From Paracoccus marinus (lineage in GTDB: Bacteria; Pseudomonadota; Alphaproteobacteria; Rhodobacterales; Rhodobacteraceae), in the NCBI RefSeq assembly GCF_007018965.1, contig NZ_VJYZ01000004.1, positions 310,001 through 374,000 on the forward strand: 64,000 nt of DNA, written 5' to 3'. The position numbers and the translations under genes are program-made. Under the pieces are notes generated by a model. It made no database searches. It had not been told where the DNA came from and saw only the letters and a list, made by a program, of their open reading frames with translations. Shown here one piece after another: positions 26,679 through 37,063 of this stretch; the stretch's first letter is position 1, and the number at the start of each line of letters is the position of its first letter.

Positions 26679-26860
26679 GGGCGTTCCTGCATGGGGTCTT
26701 GGGCCGATCATGCAACGCTTCGGCGCGCCGGGCCAGCCGTCACGACCGTTCGACGAAGCTGAACATCTGCATTCATTCCGCAGCAGTTATGCGAAGGGCC
26801 AGGAACCGCTAGATCAGGACCGGACGTTAAACCCCTATCCACCCCACGAAAGGAAGCCCC

Positions 26861-27460
26861 ATGGCCAAGGTCCTGGTTCTGTATCACTCCACCTACGGGC
26901 ATATCGAAGCGATGGCCGAGGCCGTGGCCGAAGGCGCGCGCAGCGCCGGCGCGACCGTGGACATCCGCCGCGTGCCCGAAACCGTGCCCGAGGACCTTGC
27001 CCGCAAGTCGGGCTACAAGATGGACCAGCGCGCGCCCATCGCCACGGTGGACGAGCTGAAGGACTACGACGCGATCATCGTCGGCGCGGGCACCCGCTTC
27101 GGCCGCCTGCCGTCGCAGATGGCGGCGTTCTGGGACATGGCTGGCGGCCTGTGGGCCACGGGCGCGCTGAACGGCAAGGTGGGCGGCGCGTTCACCTCGA
27201 CCGCGACGCAGCATGGCGGGAACGAGCTGACGATCCTGTCGATGATCCACAACCTAATGCATTTCGGCCTGACCATCGTCGGCCTCGACTACGGCTATGC
27301 CGGGCAGTCGGGCGTGGACACGGTGCGCGGCGGCTCGCCCTACGGCGCATCGACCGTGACCGACAGCGACGGCAGCCGGATGCCGTCCGAGGATGAGCTG
27401 GGCGGCGCCCGCTACCAGGGCCGCCGGGTGGCCGAGGTCGCGGCCAAAATCTTCGGCTGA
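26861..27460 (+). CDS. wrbA: NAD(P)H:quinone oxidoreductase (WrbA)
   Basis: This 199-aa flavodoxin-like FMN enzyme carries out two-electron reduction of quinones, avoiding semiquinone stress. The FMN phosphate loop is [13 protein letters not shown]. Other WrbA segments are [40 protein letters not shown] and [16 protein letters not shown] precedes the ATG. Its 3' end overlaps the convergent glycosyltransferase gene by 49 bases. Confidence 0.94.
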   Translation: MAKVLVLYHSTYGHIEAMAEAVAEGARSAGATVDIRRVPETVPEDLARKSGYKMDQRAPIATVDELKDYDAIIVGAGTRFGRLPSQMAAFWDMAGGLWATGALNGKVGGAFTSTATQHGGNELTILSMIHNLMHFGLTIVGLDYGYAGQSGVDTVRGGSPYGASTVTDSDGSRMPSEDELGGARYQGRRVAEVAAKIFG

Positions 27461-28476
27461 GCGTCCGCCGGGGCGTCCCCGGCACCGGGGGCGTCCAGCG
27501 CCGCCTGCCAGCGCGACAGCACGGCGGGCAGCGCGAAGTCGGGGTTGGCCACGGGGCGCGGTCGGCCGCCCGCGCGCCAGGCCTCGATCCGCGCGGCCAG
27601 CACTTGGGCCGGGTCGATCGGCGCGCATTGGCGCGGGTCGCCGATGACCTCGGGCGCGGCCGCCACGGGCGGGGCCAACACGGGGGTTCCCAGCGCCATC
27701 GATTCGGCGAAGACCAGCCCGAACGTCTCGGGGAAGTCCTGGGCGTGAAACAGCGCCAGCGCGCCCGCGAGATGGCGGTGCAGCGCCGGGCGCGGCAGCG
27801 CGCCCATGCTGTCCACCCCGTCGTCGCCGGCGCACGCGTCGGGCTTGTAGCCGGGGTTGCAGACCGACAGGCGCAGTCCCGGAACGATCCGCCGCACGGC
27901 CTGGAACCGCGCGAGGCAATCCGCCAGCCGCTTGTGCGGCGAGCTTGCGAAGATCAGCCGGTCCGGGTCCACCGCCACCGGGCCGGGATCGTAGGTCACG
28001 ACCGGGTTCGCGATCACCCCGATCGCGGGCAGCGCCGGGTGCTTCGCGCGCATCCGCCCGGCCGTGTGGTCCGCGTGAAAGCGCGACACGCACACGACCC
28101 GCACCCCCGCCTGCGAAAGCGCGGGCCCCAGCGCCGCCGTGCGCGCGCCGACGAAGTTGTGCCGCCACAGCAGCACCCGCGCGCAAGGCTGCCTGCGCGC
28201 CCAAAGAAGCGCGATCTTGGCCGCGTTCACCACGATCACCCGCGCCTGCGGGTCGGCATCGGCGACCGCGCCCGGATCGCCCAGCGGCGCATAGGTCGCG
28301 CCGTGCCGCGCGACGGCCGTGCGGTTGTGCTGGTGCACGATCACCTCGACCCCGCGCGCGGCCAGCCCCTCGGCCAGATGCAGGACGCTCGCCTCGGTGC
28401 CGCCCATCGCGCGGGTCAGAAGATCGCCGGGCGCATAGGGCCAGGGGCAGTGGCCGTCGATCAGCCGCAGCCTCAT
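27412..28476 (-). CDS. GT4-type glycosyltransferase, last gene of the glycan operon
   Basis: This 354-aa protein looks like a GT-B retaining transferase. The N-terminal half contains the [21 protein letters not shown] acceptor-domain motif. The C-terminal half has [16 protein letters not shown], and the nucleotide-sugar site is [26 protein letters not shown], with the E-x7-E motif. No membrane helices are evident, so it should be cytoplasmic or peripheral. Its start overlaps the stop of the upstream GT2 gene as ATGA. Its C-terminus is encoded antisense to the end of wrbA. The sugar and acceptor are unknown. Confidence 0.8.
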   Translation of the reverse strand: MRLRLIDGHCPWPYAPGDLLTRAMGGTEASVLHLAEGLAARGVEVIVHQHNRTAVARHGATYAPLGDPGAVADADPQARVIVVNAAKIALLWARRQPCARVLLWRHNFVGARTAALGPALSQAGVRVVCVSRFHADHTAGRMRAKHPALPAIGVIANPVVTYDPGPVAVDPDRLIFASSPHKRLADCLARFQAVRRIVPGLRLSVCNPGYKPDACAGDDGVDSMGALPRPALHRHLAGALALFHAQDFPETFGLVFAESMALGTPVLAPPVAAAPEVIGDPRQCAPIDPAQVLAARIEAWRAGGRPRPVANPDFALPAVLSRWQAALDAPGAGDAPADAQPKILAATSATRRPW

Positions 28477-29387
28477 GGAACAAGGCGGCCCAGATGCGCC
28501 CGCGTGGCGTCGGTCATCAGCGCGCCGGTCACGCGCAGGCGCCCGGCATCGCTGCCGGGGGCGAGCGCAAGGTCGGCCAGGTCGATCGGCTGGCGCGCGA
28601 CCTCGCCCGTGCGGCGCCAGCGGGCAAGCCGCGCCTGCACCTCGGCCCGGTCGGCGGCGCGGGCGGCGCTGGCGTAGTCGCTGCCCGCCCTGACCGTCAG
28701 GCTGTCGGCACATTCGATCTTGGTCAGCAGCGGCGCGCGGATCAGCGACATGATCTCGCCCGCCATGATGAGGCGGTTGCGGATCTCGCGATCCTCCTCG
28801 ACGCCCGGGTGGAAGCCGCCGTGATCGGCGAACAGCCGGGCGCGGAACAGGGCGGAGTTCACGAGGATCCAGTCGCCCGGCGCGCTGTCATCGACCTGCA
28901 GATGAGGAAAGAAGTCGTCGATCAGGCTCAGCGCCCGGTCTACGACCATGACCGACCCGTCCGCGCGGATGAAGCGGTGCGCGGTCAGCGCCACAGCGAC
29001 CTCGGCCGGCGTGCCCGCGCGATGGGGGGTCAGGCCCCAGTCCAGCCCCGGATCGGGGTCCACGGCGCGCGCCAGCCGCCGCACCTGCCGCAGGATCTTG
29101 TCGGGGTCGGGGCGGTCGTCGCTGTCGTGAAAGCTGTAGGCGTCGGCGGGAAACAGCGCCAGCGCCGCGTTCTTGGCCTGCGCCGTGCCCATGTTCCGCG
29201 CCAGCGCGATCACCGTCAGCCGCGGATCGTCCCTGAGCGGCCCGAGCGCCGCCACCGTGTCGTCGGTCGAGCCGTCGTCCACCACCACCACCGACAGGTC
29301 GGGGTGGCTTTGGTCCAGCGCCGCGCGGACGGCGGCGCGGGTCTGGGCGGGGCGGTTCAGCGTGGGGATCACGACGGCTGCGTGCAT
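28473..29387 (-). CDS. GT2-family glycosyltransferase
   Basis: This 304-aa GT-A enzyme starts with AAVVIPTLNRPAQTRAAVRA, VVVVDDGSTDDT as the nucleotide-sugar site and YSFHDSDDRPDPDKIL as the DXD region. The later part VDDSAPGDWILVNSALFRARL and GVEEDREIRNRLIM fits the acceptor loop with the ED catalytic pair. The family is inverting, transferring from UDP- or GDP-sugars. It overlaps the preceding membrane GT2 gene by 19 bases and the following GT4 gene by 4. No transmembrane helix is seen. Confidence 0.82.
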   Translation of the reverse strand: MHAAVVIPTLNRPAQTRAAVRAALDQSHPDLSVVVVDDGSTDDTVAALGPLRDDPRLTVIALARNMGTAQAKNAALALFPADAYSFHDSDDRPDPDKILRQVRRLARAVDPDPGLDWGLTPHRAGTPAEVAVALTAHRFIRADGSVMVVDRALSLIDDFFPHLQVDDSAPGDWILVNSALFRARLFADHGGFHPGVEEDREIRNRLIMAGEIMSLIRAPLLTKIECADSLTVRAGSDYASAARAADRAEVQARLARWRRTGEVARQPIDLADLALAPGSDAGRLRVTGALMTDATRAHLGRLVP

Positions 29388-30841
29388 GGGCCTTCTCGTC
29401 TGGCGGCGGCGTGGCGGGCGATCTCGCGTTCCAGCGCGCGGGTGGCGGGGGCGACCAGCGCGACCAGCGCCGCGCCGCAGGCAAGGGCCGGGGCGCGCTG
29501 CAACAGGGCTGCGGCGAACAGCGCGCCGCCAAGGATCAGGGGGGCGTTCAGCGGAACCGGCACCACGACGCCGTGCAGGGTCGCGGGGGCGAACGGGGCG
29601 GGCACGGCGGCGGCGGCGAACTTGGCCGTGCGCTCGAAACGCGGGGCGCGGCCGAGCGCCTGCAACGGCGCCAGCGATCCGGTCCACGCCAGCGCCCAGC
29701 CAGCGGCGGCGGCGGCGAGCGGCGCGGGCGAGCGGGCCGCGCGCAGGGCAACGACCGCAACCTCGACCGCCAGCGCGGCCGCGCTTGCGCGCGCGAGGCC
29801 CGCGGCCCCGGACGTGCCCCCTGCCCCCACAAGGGCCGACGCCGCCAGCCCCGCCACCGGCAGCAGCAGCCAGCCGTGCCACGCCAGCAGCTGGCGCAGG
29901 ACCGCGAGCTTCCGCGCGCCATCCAGCGGCGACCGCGCCAGCATCCGCGCCACCTGCAGGTTGCCGACCACCCAGCGCCGCCGCTGCGCGACCAGCCCTT
30001 CAAGGCTCATCGGCATCAGCCCGCGCCCGCTCGCGCGCGGCACGAACCGCACCCGGCCGCCGCGTTCCAGAAGCCGCAGCCCCATCTCGGCGTCCTCGGT
30101 GATCGAGCGCGTGCCCCAGCCCGCGTCCAGCGCATCGCGGGCGATGACCGACAGCGTCCCGGTCAGCAGCATCGCGCCCGCGCGGTCGGCGCGCGGCGCG
30201 TCCACCGCGAAGAAGCGGGCATAGTCCGCGGCAAGGCCCGGCACCTCGCTTTCGCCCGCGTAGGCCTGCGGGTATTGCAGCGCGGCAAGGGTCGGGTCGG
30301 CCCGCAGCCGGGCGGCGGCGTCGGCCAGCAGGTCGGGGTCGGCGGCGTAATCGGCATCGACCAGAACGACATGGGTCGCGGCCGGATAGGTCGCCGCCAA
30401 CGCGATGTCCAGCGCCCCCGCCTTGGCGTTCGCAACCCCCATCGCGTGGATGAAGTCGAACCCCGCGCGCCCCGCGCACCAGTCCCGCACGGGCTGCCAC
30501 AGCGCCGGATCGGCGGTGTTGTTGTCCACCACCACCACCTGCCGCGCCGGGCGGGTCTGGGCCGCGAGCGCCGCCAGCGTCGCGCAGACAAGGCCCGGCG
30601 GCTCGGCATGGATCGGCACGTGGACGGAAAACACCGGCTCCGTCGCCGCCTGCACCGGCGCGGCAGGGGCGGCGGTCGGCGTTCTTGAGGGCACGAAGCG
30701 CAGCCCAAGGCTCGCCACCGACAGCGCCAGGACCGCCAGCGCGCCGGTGCCGGGCAGCGCAGCGAGGCAGGCGACCAGCGCCGCCGCAGCCGCGACCTGC
30801 ACCGTGATCGGCCAGACGGCCTGCGCCCAAGCGCCCCTCAT
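29369..30841 (-). CDS. membrane GT2 glycosyltransferase (processive-synthase-like)
   Basis: This 490-aa protein has N-terminal helices (about residues 7-45), a central GT2 catalytic domain and a cluster of C-terminal helices from about residue 290. Catalytic motifs are VVVDNNTADP, VVLVDADYAAD (DXD), SITEDAEMGLRL (the TED motif) and QRRRWVVGNLQ (the QxxRW motif). This set is typical of cellulose, chitin or NodC-like synthases that polymerise and sometimes extrude a beta-linked chain. The start at 30841 overlaps the methyltransferase stop as ATGA. It is the only member of the operon likely to make a repeating glycan at the membrane. Confidence 0.83.
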   Translation of the reverse strand: MRGAWAQAVWPITVQVAAAAALVACLAALPGTGALAVLALSVASLGLRFVPSRTPTAAPAAPVQAATEPVFSVHVPIHAEPPGLVCATLAALAAQTRPARQVVVVDNNTADPALWQPVRDWCAGRAGFDFIHAMGVANAKAGALDIALAATYPAATHVVLVDADYAADPDLLADAAARLRADPTLAALQYPQAYAGESEVPGLAADYARFFAVDAPRADRAGAMLLTGTLSVIARDALDAGWGTRSITEDAEMGLRLLERGGRVRFVPRASGRGLMPMSLEGLVAQRRRWVVGNLQVARMLARSPLDGARKLAVLRQLLAWHGWLLLPVAGLAASALVGAGGTSGAAGLARASAAALAVEVAVVALRAARSPAPLAAAAAGWALAWTGSLAPLQALGRAPRFERTAKFAAAAVPAPFAPATLHGVVVPVPLNAPLILGGALFAAALLQRAPALACGAALVALVAPATRALEREIARHAAARREGPCTQPS

Positions 30842-31440
30842 CCGGCGGCGCGCCGCAGCAGCTGCAGCCTCCATGTCGGGCCGGTGCGTTCCAGCATGCC
30901 GGTCATGGCCACCTGCGCCGACAGCGCGGCGCACAGCCGGTCGGCCGCCTGCCGGCCGCTCAGCGGCTCCTCGGTCGGGCCGGTGAAGTTCACGACCAGC
31001 AGGTCGCCACCCGGCTCCAGCGTGCCGGCGATGCGGGTGGCGAGGGTGCCGAGTTCGTCCGGGGTCAGAAAATACAGCACCTCGGACAGCACGATCAGGT
31101 CGGCCGGCCCGTCCGGCCAGTCGCGCGGCACCTCGGCCTGCCGAAAGCGGACGCCGTTCCCGTGCCCCTGCGCGTCCACATGCGCGCGGGCCAGATCCAG
31201 CGCCGACTGCGCCACGTCGAGCGCGTCGAGACGGCGGCATTGCGGCGCAAGGAAACCCGTCAGCTCGCCGTTCGCGCAGCCGACCTCGATCCCGCGCGCA
31301 TAGCGGCGGCCCGCCAGCGCATCGCGGGTGGCGCGGAACTTGGCTTGTTCCGAGGCGCGGGTGCGAAACCCCCACGGGTCGGGGTCGGCGGCGAACATCG
31401 CCTCGAACCGGGCGCGCCTGTCGTGCGGCTTGCCGGTCAT
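30838..31440 (-). CDS. NodS-type SAM-dependent methyltransferase
   Basis: This 200-aa methyltransferase resembles the NodS group: FEAMFAADPDPWGFRTRASE at the N-terminus, RGIEVGCANGELTGFLAP as SAM motif I, LDALDVAQSALDLAR, and PADLIVLSEVLYFLTPDEL. NodS N-methylates the deacetylated amino sugar of Nod factors. The same role, acting after the neighbouring PIG-L deacetylase, is an inference. Both ends overlap neighbouring genes as ATGA, so the set is translated as a unit. Confidence 0.82.
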   Translation of the reverse strand: MTGKPHDRRARFEAMFAADPDPWGFRTRASEQAKFRATRDALAGRRYARGIEVGCANGELTGFLAPQCRRLDALDVAQSALDLARAHVDAQGHGNGVRFRQAEVPRDWPDGPADLIVLSEVLYFLTPDELGTLATRIAGTLEPGGDLLVVNFTGPTEEPLSGRQAADRLCAALSAQVAMTGMLERTGPTWRLQLLRRAAG

Positions 31441-32174
31441 GGCGGCCCCGGCAGCAGGAACAGCTCGTCCCCGTCGCGGAAATGGGCCTGGGTGGCCGGG
31501 TCCATGACGAAGCCGTCCGGGTCGTCGGGGATCAGCCGCGTCATCTGGCTGCGATGCGCGGCGATGGCGCGGCCCTTGGCGCGGGCGGCCACGGGCGACG
31601 GCGCAAGGCGGACCAGCCGCACCGCGACCGGGGCGGTGTCGATGAAGCGGCCCCAGACCGGCGCCTCGACCGGCGGCGGCAGCCCAGCGCGGGCGCAGAA
31701 ATCGTCCGCCGCCTGCGCGACCGCGTTGTGATCGGAATGGGGATCGCCGCGCCAGCAGGTCCAGACCGCGCCGACGCCCAGCCGGTCGCAGGCGGCGCGC
31801 AGGGTGGCGCTGTCGGCGTCGTCGAACCGGGGCGGCGCGCGCTGGTCGTCGTGACCGAGCCAGATCACGCAGGTCGCGCCCAGATGGGCCGAGGCGATCC
31901 GCAGCTCCCTTCGCCGCAGGCGCGCAAGCCGGTCGGGCGGGCAGCGGGTCGAACGGTGGGACCGGTTGCCGGTTGTGACGCAGGCGACCGCGACCGGGCG
32001 GCCCGCGCGCGCGGCGGTGGCGATGGCCGCGCCCATGGCAAGGCTTTCGTCGTCGGGGTGCGGCACCAGCGCCAGCACCCCGCCCGGCGCGCCGCCGCAC
32101 AGCGCCTCGATCCCCACGACCGGCGCGCTGTCCGCCTGCACCAGCAGGCGGCCATGGGCGAGCGGCGTCACCAT
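31437..32174 (-). CDS. PIG-L / LmbE-family N-deacetylase
   Basis: This 245-aa protein is a zinc-dependent N-deacetylase candidate. The metal and general-base motif is LVPHPDDESLAMG (HPDDE), and the second metal motif is GDPHSDHNAVA. IWLGHDDQ and the AHRSQM region also match LmbE proteins. Relatives remove acetyl groups from GlcNAc in GPI anchors, mycothiol, bacillithiol and antibiotics. The start at 32174 overlaps the end of the acyl-CoA-dehydrogenase-like gene by 7 bases. Removing the acetyl group from an amino sugar would expose the amine for the neighbouring methyltransferase or flavoprotein. Confidence 0.88.
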   Translation of the reverse strand: MVTPLAHGRLLVQADSAPVVGIEALCGGAPGGVLALVPHPDDESLAMGAAIATAARAGRPVAVACVTTGNRSHRSTRCPPDRLARLRRRELRIASAHLGATCVIWLGHDDQRAPPRFDDADSATLRAACDRLGVGAVWTCWRGDPHSDHNAVAQAADDFCARAGLPPPVEAPVWGRFIDTAPVAVRLVRLAPSPVAARAKGRAIAAHRSQMTRLIPDDPDGFVMDPATQAHFRDGDELFLLPGPP

Positions 32175-33347
32175 GTCTCGCCCACCTCGGCGCGGGCATC
32201 GACGAGCGTCGCCACGGCCCGCATCAGCTTGCCGTCGGGGGCGGCCTGGCGAAGATACAGCGACAGGTCGCGCCGGATCCGGTCCACGGGGGCTGCGGCA
32301 TCGTGGGCGATCATCCCCAGCGCGCGTTCGGCCAGCGCCAGCACCTCGACGCAAGCATCCTCGACCAGCGCGCGGGTCAAAAGCGCGTGGGACACGGCGC
32401 GGTCGGTGGCGGCGTGGTCGGATGGATCAGCGGTTTCGACCAGCACCGCGCAGGCATCGACCATGCGGCGGGCGGAGTCGGTCAGCGCCAGCGCCCGGCC
32501 CAGCCGCGCCGCCTGGTGCGGGTCGCCCGCGCGCCCCGATGCTGCCAGCAGGTCCAGCGTCGCCTGCACCAGCGCCTCGGCCCCGCCGACATGAGCGGCG
32601 GCATAGCGCCAGATCCCCCCCTCGAACCACGGTTCGGTGGACAGCGCGCCCGGCGGTCCGATCAGGTCGGCCGCCGCGACCTTTATCCCGGTCAGGTCAT
32701 GGACGCCCGAGCGGGTGGCGCGCATGGCGGTCGCGGTCCAGCGTTCCGGGTGCTGGCGGCCCGTGTCGCGGGCATCGACCAGCACCATGCGCGGCCCGTC
32801 GGGCGCCGTCACGGTGACGATGGCCGCATCGACAAGCCCGAGGCCCGACGCGTAACGCTTGGCCCCGGCAAGACGCCCCCCAGGCGTCCGCCCTGCCGGT
32901 CCCGTCGCCCTCGCCCGTCCCGTCGCGGTCCAGCTGCACCGGCGCGCCGTCGTCGGCCCCCCATACGCCCAGCAGGCCGCCCGCGCGGACCAGATCGAAG
33001 GCGCGGCCGCGCACCTCGTCGCCGCCGTGAAGGGCGATCAGCTTGACGGCGTTGACATGCCCCTCGAACAGGCGCGCGGCGGACAGGTCGGCGCGGCCGA
33101 GCCGGCGCAGCAGCGTCGCGGTGTCGCGCGCGGTGTGGGGTGAAGTGCCGACCCCTTCGCCGCCCGCAGCTTCGGGCAGCGCCGCGACCAGCAGGCCCGC
33201 GTCGCGCAGCAGCGTGATGGCCCGCGCGGGCCCGTGGTCGGCGGCGCCCGGATCGTCGGCGGCGGCGCGGATCGCGGGCAGCAGCGGCAGCACGCGCAGG
33301 GCGGGCGTCGGTTGATCAGGGGTCGCGCGGACGGCGGCAGGGGTCAT
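32168..33347 (-). pseudogene. acyl-CoA-dehydrogenase-fold flavoprotein, frameshifted
   Basis: The N-terminal part reads from ATG 33347 to about 32876 (LPEAAGGEGVGTSPHTARDT, ADLSAARLFEGHVNAVKLIA, GGLLGVWGADDGAPV, ADAWG). The C-terminal part continues in another frame (RLAGAKRYASGLGLVDAAIV, GGAEALVQATLDLLAASGR, DRIRRDLSLYLRQAAPD). Removing one C from the run of six at 32876-32881 joins WG to RLAGAKRYASG, the conserved acyl-CoA dehydrogenase strand, and gives 392 residues, the normal length. The rest shows no decay, so a sequencing error or a very recent mutation is likely. In sugar clusters this fold also serves as flavin N-oxygenase of amino sugars (KijD3/DnmZ type), a possible role here. Confidence 0.8.
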
Positions 33348-34487
33348 TCAGATCGTCTCCGGTTCCGGCAGGGCCGCGTGGTCGCCGCGCTCGACCCGGT
33401 CCGCGAGGGCGAGGAGTTGCGGCAGGTGGCGGCGGGCGTCGGACTGGCGCAGCCGCACCGGCGCGAGCGCGGGAAGCTGCGCCTGCAGCGCCGCCCACCG
33501 GCTGCCGAACCCCGGACAGGCGGCGATGGTTTCCACGCCCGCCGCGTCCAGCCCCAAGCCCACGAGCCACGGCCCCGGCCCCTCGCTTCGCAACCGGCCG
33601 CGCAGCTGCGCGCGCAGAAGGGTCGCGGCGGGCGCGTGGTAATCCTCGTCGATCCAGGGGTCGGCGGCGGTCTCGCGCGCGGCCAGCGCGTCGGCCATGC
33701 CGCCCGGCGCGCGCCCGGCGCGGCGGGCCGAGGTCAGGACCACCGGCCCGTCCAGCATCCGCACCGTCAGGTCGGCCGCAAGCGCCGCCGCGACCGTGGC
33801 CCGATCCTCGGCCACCGGCAGCGCCGGGATGCCGCCGATGCGGTCAAGGGCGGCGGCGGTCAGGCCCATGTTGCAACCCGACCGGCAGCCGTGGTTGGGC
33901 TGCGGGTTGTCGGGATCGGGGTCGAGCGCCGCGTGGATCCGGCGCGAGGCGTCGGCATAGGCGCCCTCGGTCGCGGCAAAGGCGGCGGCGCGGGGACCTT
34001 GGCCGGCAAAGGCATCGGGGGGCAGCGCCACGCGGCCGCAGACCACGTCGGCGCGCGCCAGCCCCGCCAGCATCTGCGCGACCCAGCCCGGCGCGGGCAG
34101 GCTGTCGGCGTCGGTCAGCAGGACCGCGCCGGCCTGCCCATGCCCCGGCCCCGCCGCGCGCCGCGCCAGCGCCGCCGCCACCCGCCGCGCGCCGCCCGCA
34201 TGGGCATGTCCGGGCGGCAGGTCGCCTTCCAGCAGGATCAGACGCAGGCCTACGCGCGCCGCCGCATCGCGGGCCACGGCGGCGGTGTCGTCGGTCGAGT
34301 TGTTCACGAACAGCGCCGCCATCGGCGCGTGCCCGCTGCCCGCGAAGGACGCGGCAACGGCGGTCAGGCAGGCGCCCACCAGCGCGGCCTCGTTCCGGGC
34401 GGCGATGGCCACGCACGGACGTGCGGGCGCGGCCGCCGAAAGATCGCGGTATTCGCCCTGCCGTTCCAGCCACGTGTCGAGGATCAT
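33348..34487 (-). CDS. GT2-family glycosyltransferase, first gene of the glycan operon
   Basis: This 379-aa protein has ARPCVAIAARNEAALVGACL at the N-terminus, LFVNNSTDDTAAVAR as nucleotide-binding region and VLLTDADSLPAPGWVAQML as the DXD-containing segment. PNHGCRSGCNMGLTAAALDR and PVAEDRATVAAAL follow, the latter providing the acidic catalytic pair. No clear transmembrane helices are seen. The ATG at 34487 is preferred because the GT domain begins soon after; 34529 is an alternative and neither has a strong ribosome site. The stop directly abuts the start of the flavoprotein gene. An inverted repeat upstream (34530-34595) may control the operon. Confidence 0.78.
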   Translation of the reverse strand: MILDTWLERQGEYRDLSAAAPARPCVAIAARNEAALVGACLTAVAASFAGSGHAPMAALFVNNSTDDTAAVARDAAARVGLRLILLEGDLPPGHAHAGGARRVAAALARRAAGPGHGQAGAVLLTDADSLPAPGWVAQMLAGLARADVVCGRVALPPDAFAGQGPRAAAFAATEGAYADASRRIHAALDPDPDNPQPNHGCRSGCNMGLTAAALDRIGGIPALPVAEDRATVAAALAADLTVRMLDGPVVLTSARRAGRAPGGMADALAARETAADPWIDEDYHAPAATLLRAQLRGRLRSEGPGPWLVGLGLDAAGVETIAACPGFGSRWAALQAQLPALAPVRLRQSDARRHLPQLLALADRVERGDHAALPEPETI

Positions 34488-34529
34488 CGGGCGAAAGCTG
34501 TCACAGCCCCGCCCGGCGCGCATCCGCAA

Positions 34530-34595
34530 AGCGCCCGCGTTGACATTTGCTTATCACGCGAGGGTGTACTGGCAGGTACTTATCTAGCGGGCGCT
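34530..34595. promoter_or_regulatory. inverted repeat control region of the glycan operon
   Basis: AGCGCCCGC (34530-34538) and GCGGGCGCT (34587-34595) are perfect 9-base arms. They flank a less GC-rich 48-base segment with two CTTATC copies 30 bases apart and an imperfect palindrome GTACTGGCAGGTAC (34566-34579). It lies just upstream of the first gene of the operon and just downstream of the monooxygenase gene. It may hold a terminator for the latter and promoter/operator for the operon. No regulator can be assigned. Confidence 0.5.
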
Positions 34596-34624
34596 GGACT
34601 GCCCGAGCGCCAGGCCGCGCCGCC

Positions 34625-36297
<1,673 letters not shown>

Positions 36298-36301
36298 GCG
36301 G

Positions 36302-37063
36302 CTATTCCCGCAGCCGCCAGCCGCTGGCGAAGATCCAGCGGATGATGCCCATGCAGACCACGATCATCGCCGCAACCGCCAGCAGCGATACCGTGACGGG
36401 CACGTCGGCGAGACCGAAGAACGACCAGCGGAACCCCGAGATGAGGTAAAGCACCGGGTTCAGCTTGGCCACGCCTTCCCAGAACGGGGGCAGCATGTCG
36501 GCCGAATAGAACGCGCCGCCCAGGAACACGAGCGGCGTGATGACCATCAGCGGCACCACCTGCAACTGCTCGAACGACTTCGCCCACAGGCCGATGATGA
36601 ACCCCAGCAGGCTGAAGGCGAGCGATGTGAGGAACAAGAACGCCAGCATCCAGAACGGATGCAGCACGTGGACGCCCACGAAGAAGAAGCTGGTGAGAAG
36701 GATCAGAAGCGCGATCAGGATCGCCTTGGCGGCGGCGGCGCCCACAAAACCCAGCGTGACCTCGATCCAGCCCACGGGCGAGACGAGGTATTCGTAGATC
36801 GTGCCGCTGAACTTCGGAAAGTAGATGCCGAAGCTCGCGTTGCTGACCGACTGCTGCAGCACCGTCAGCATCATCAGCCCCGGCACGATGAAGGCGCCGT
36901 ACTGCACCCCCTCGACCGACTGGATGCGCCCGCCGATGGCCGATCCGAACACGACGAAGTAAAGCGCCGTGGACACGACGGGCGAGGCGATGGATTGCCA
37001 GATGGTGCGGAAGAAGCGCGCCATCTCGCGCCCGAAGATGGCGACCGCGCCGTGCCGGTTCAT
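36302..37063 (-). CDS. ABC-2 type transport permease
   Basis: This 253-aa membrane protein has six predicted helices and the ABC-2 (NodJ/YadH-like) pattern: [20 protein letters not shown] at the N-terminus, [36 protein letters not shown], and [23 protein letters not shown] with the conserved FLGG. It starts on an ATGA overlap with the ATPase gene, so the two form one exporter. Drugs, polysaccharide or lipid-linked sugars are typical cargo; none is indicated. Confidence 0.9.
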   Translation of the reverse strand: MNRHGAVAIFGREMARFFRTIWQSIASPVVSTALYFVVFGSAIGGRIQSVEGVQYGAFIVPGLMMLTVLQQSVSNASFGIYFPKFSGTIYEYLVSPVGWIEVTLGFVGAAAAKAILIALLILLTSFFFVGVHVLHPFWMLAFLFLTSLAFSLLGFIIGLWAKSFEQLQVVPLMVITPLVFLGGAFYSADMLPPFWEGVAKLNPVLYLISGFRWSFFGLADVPVTVSLLAVAAMIVVCMGIIRWIFASGWRLRE

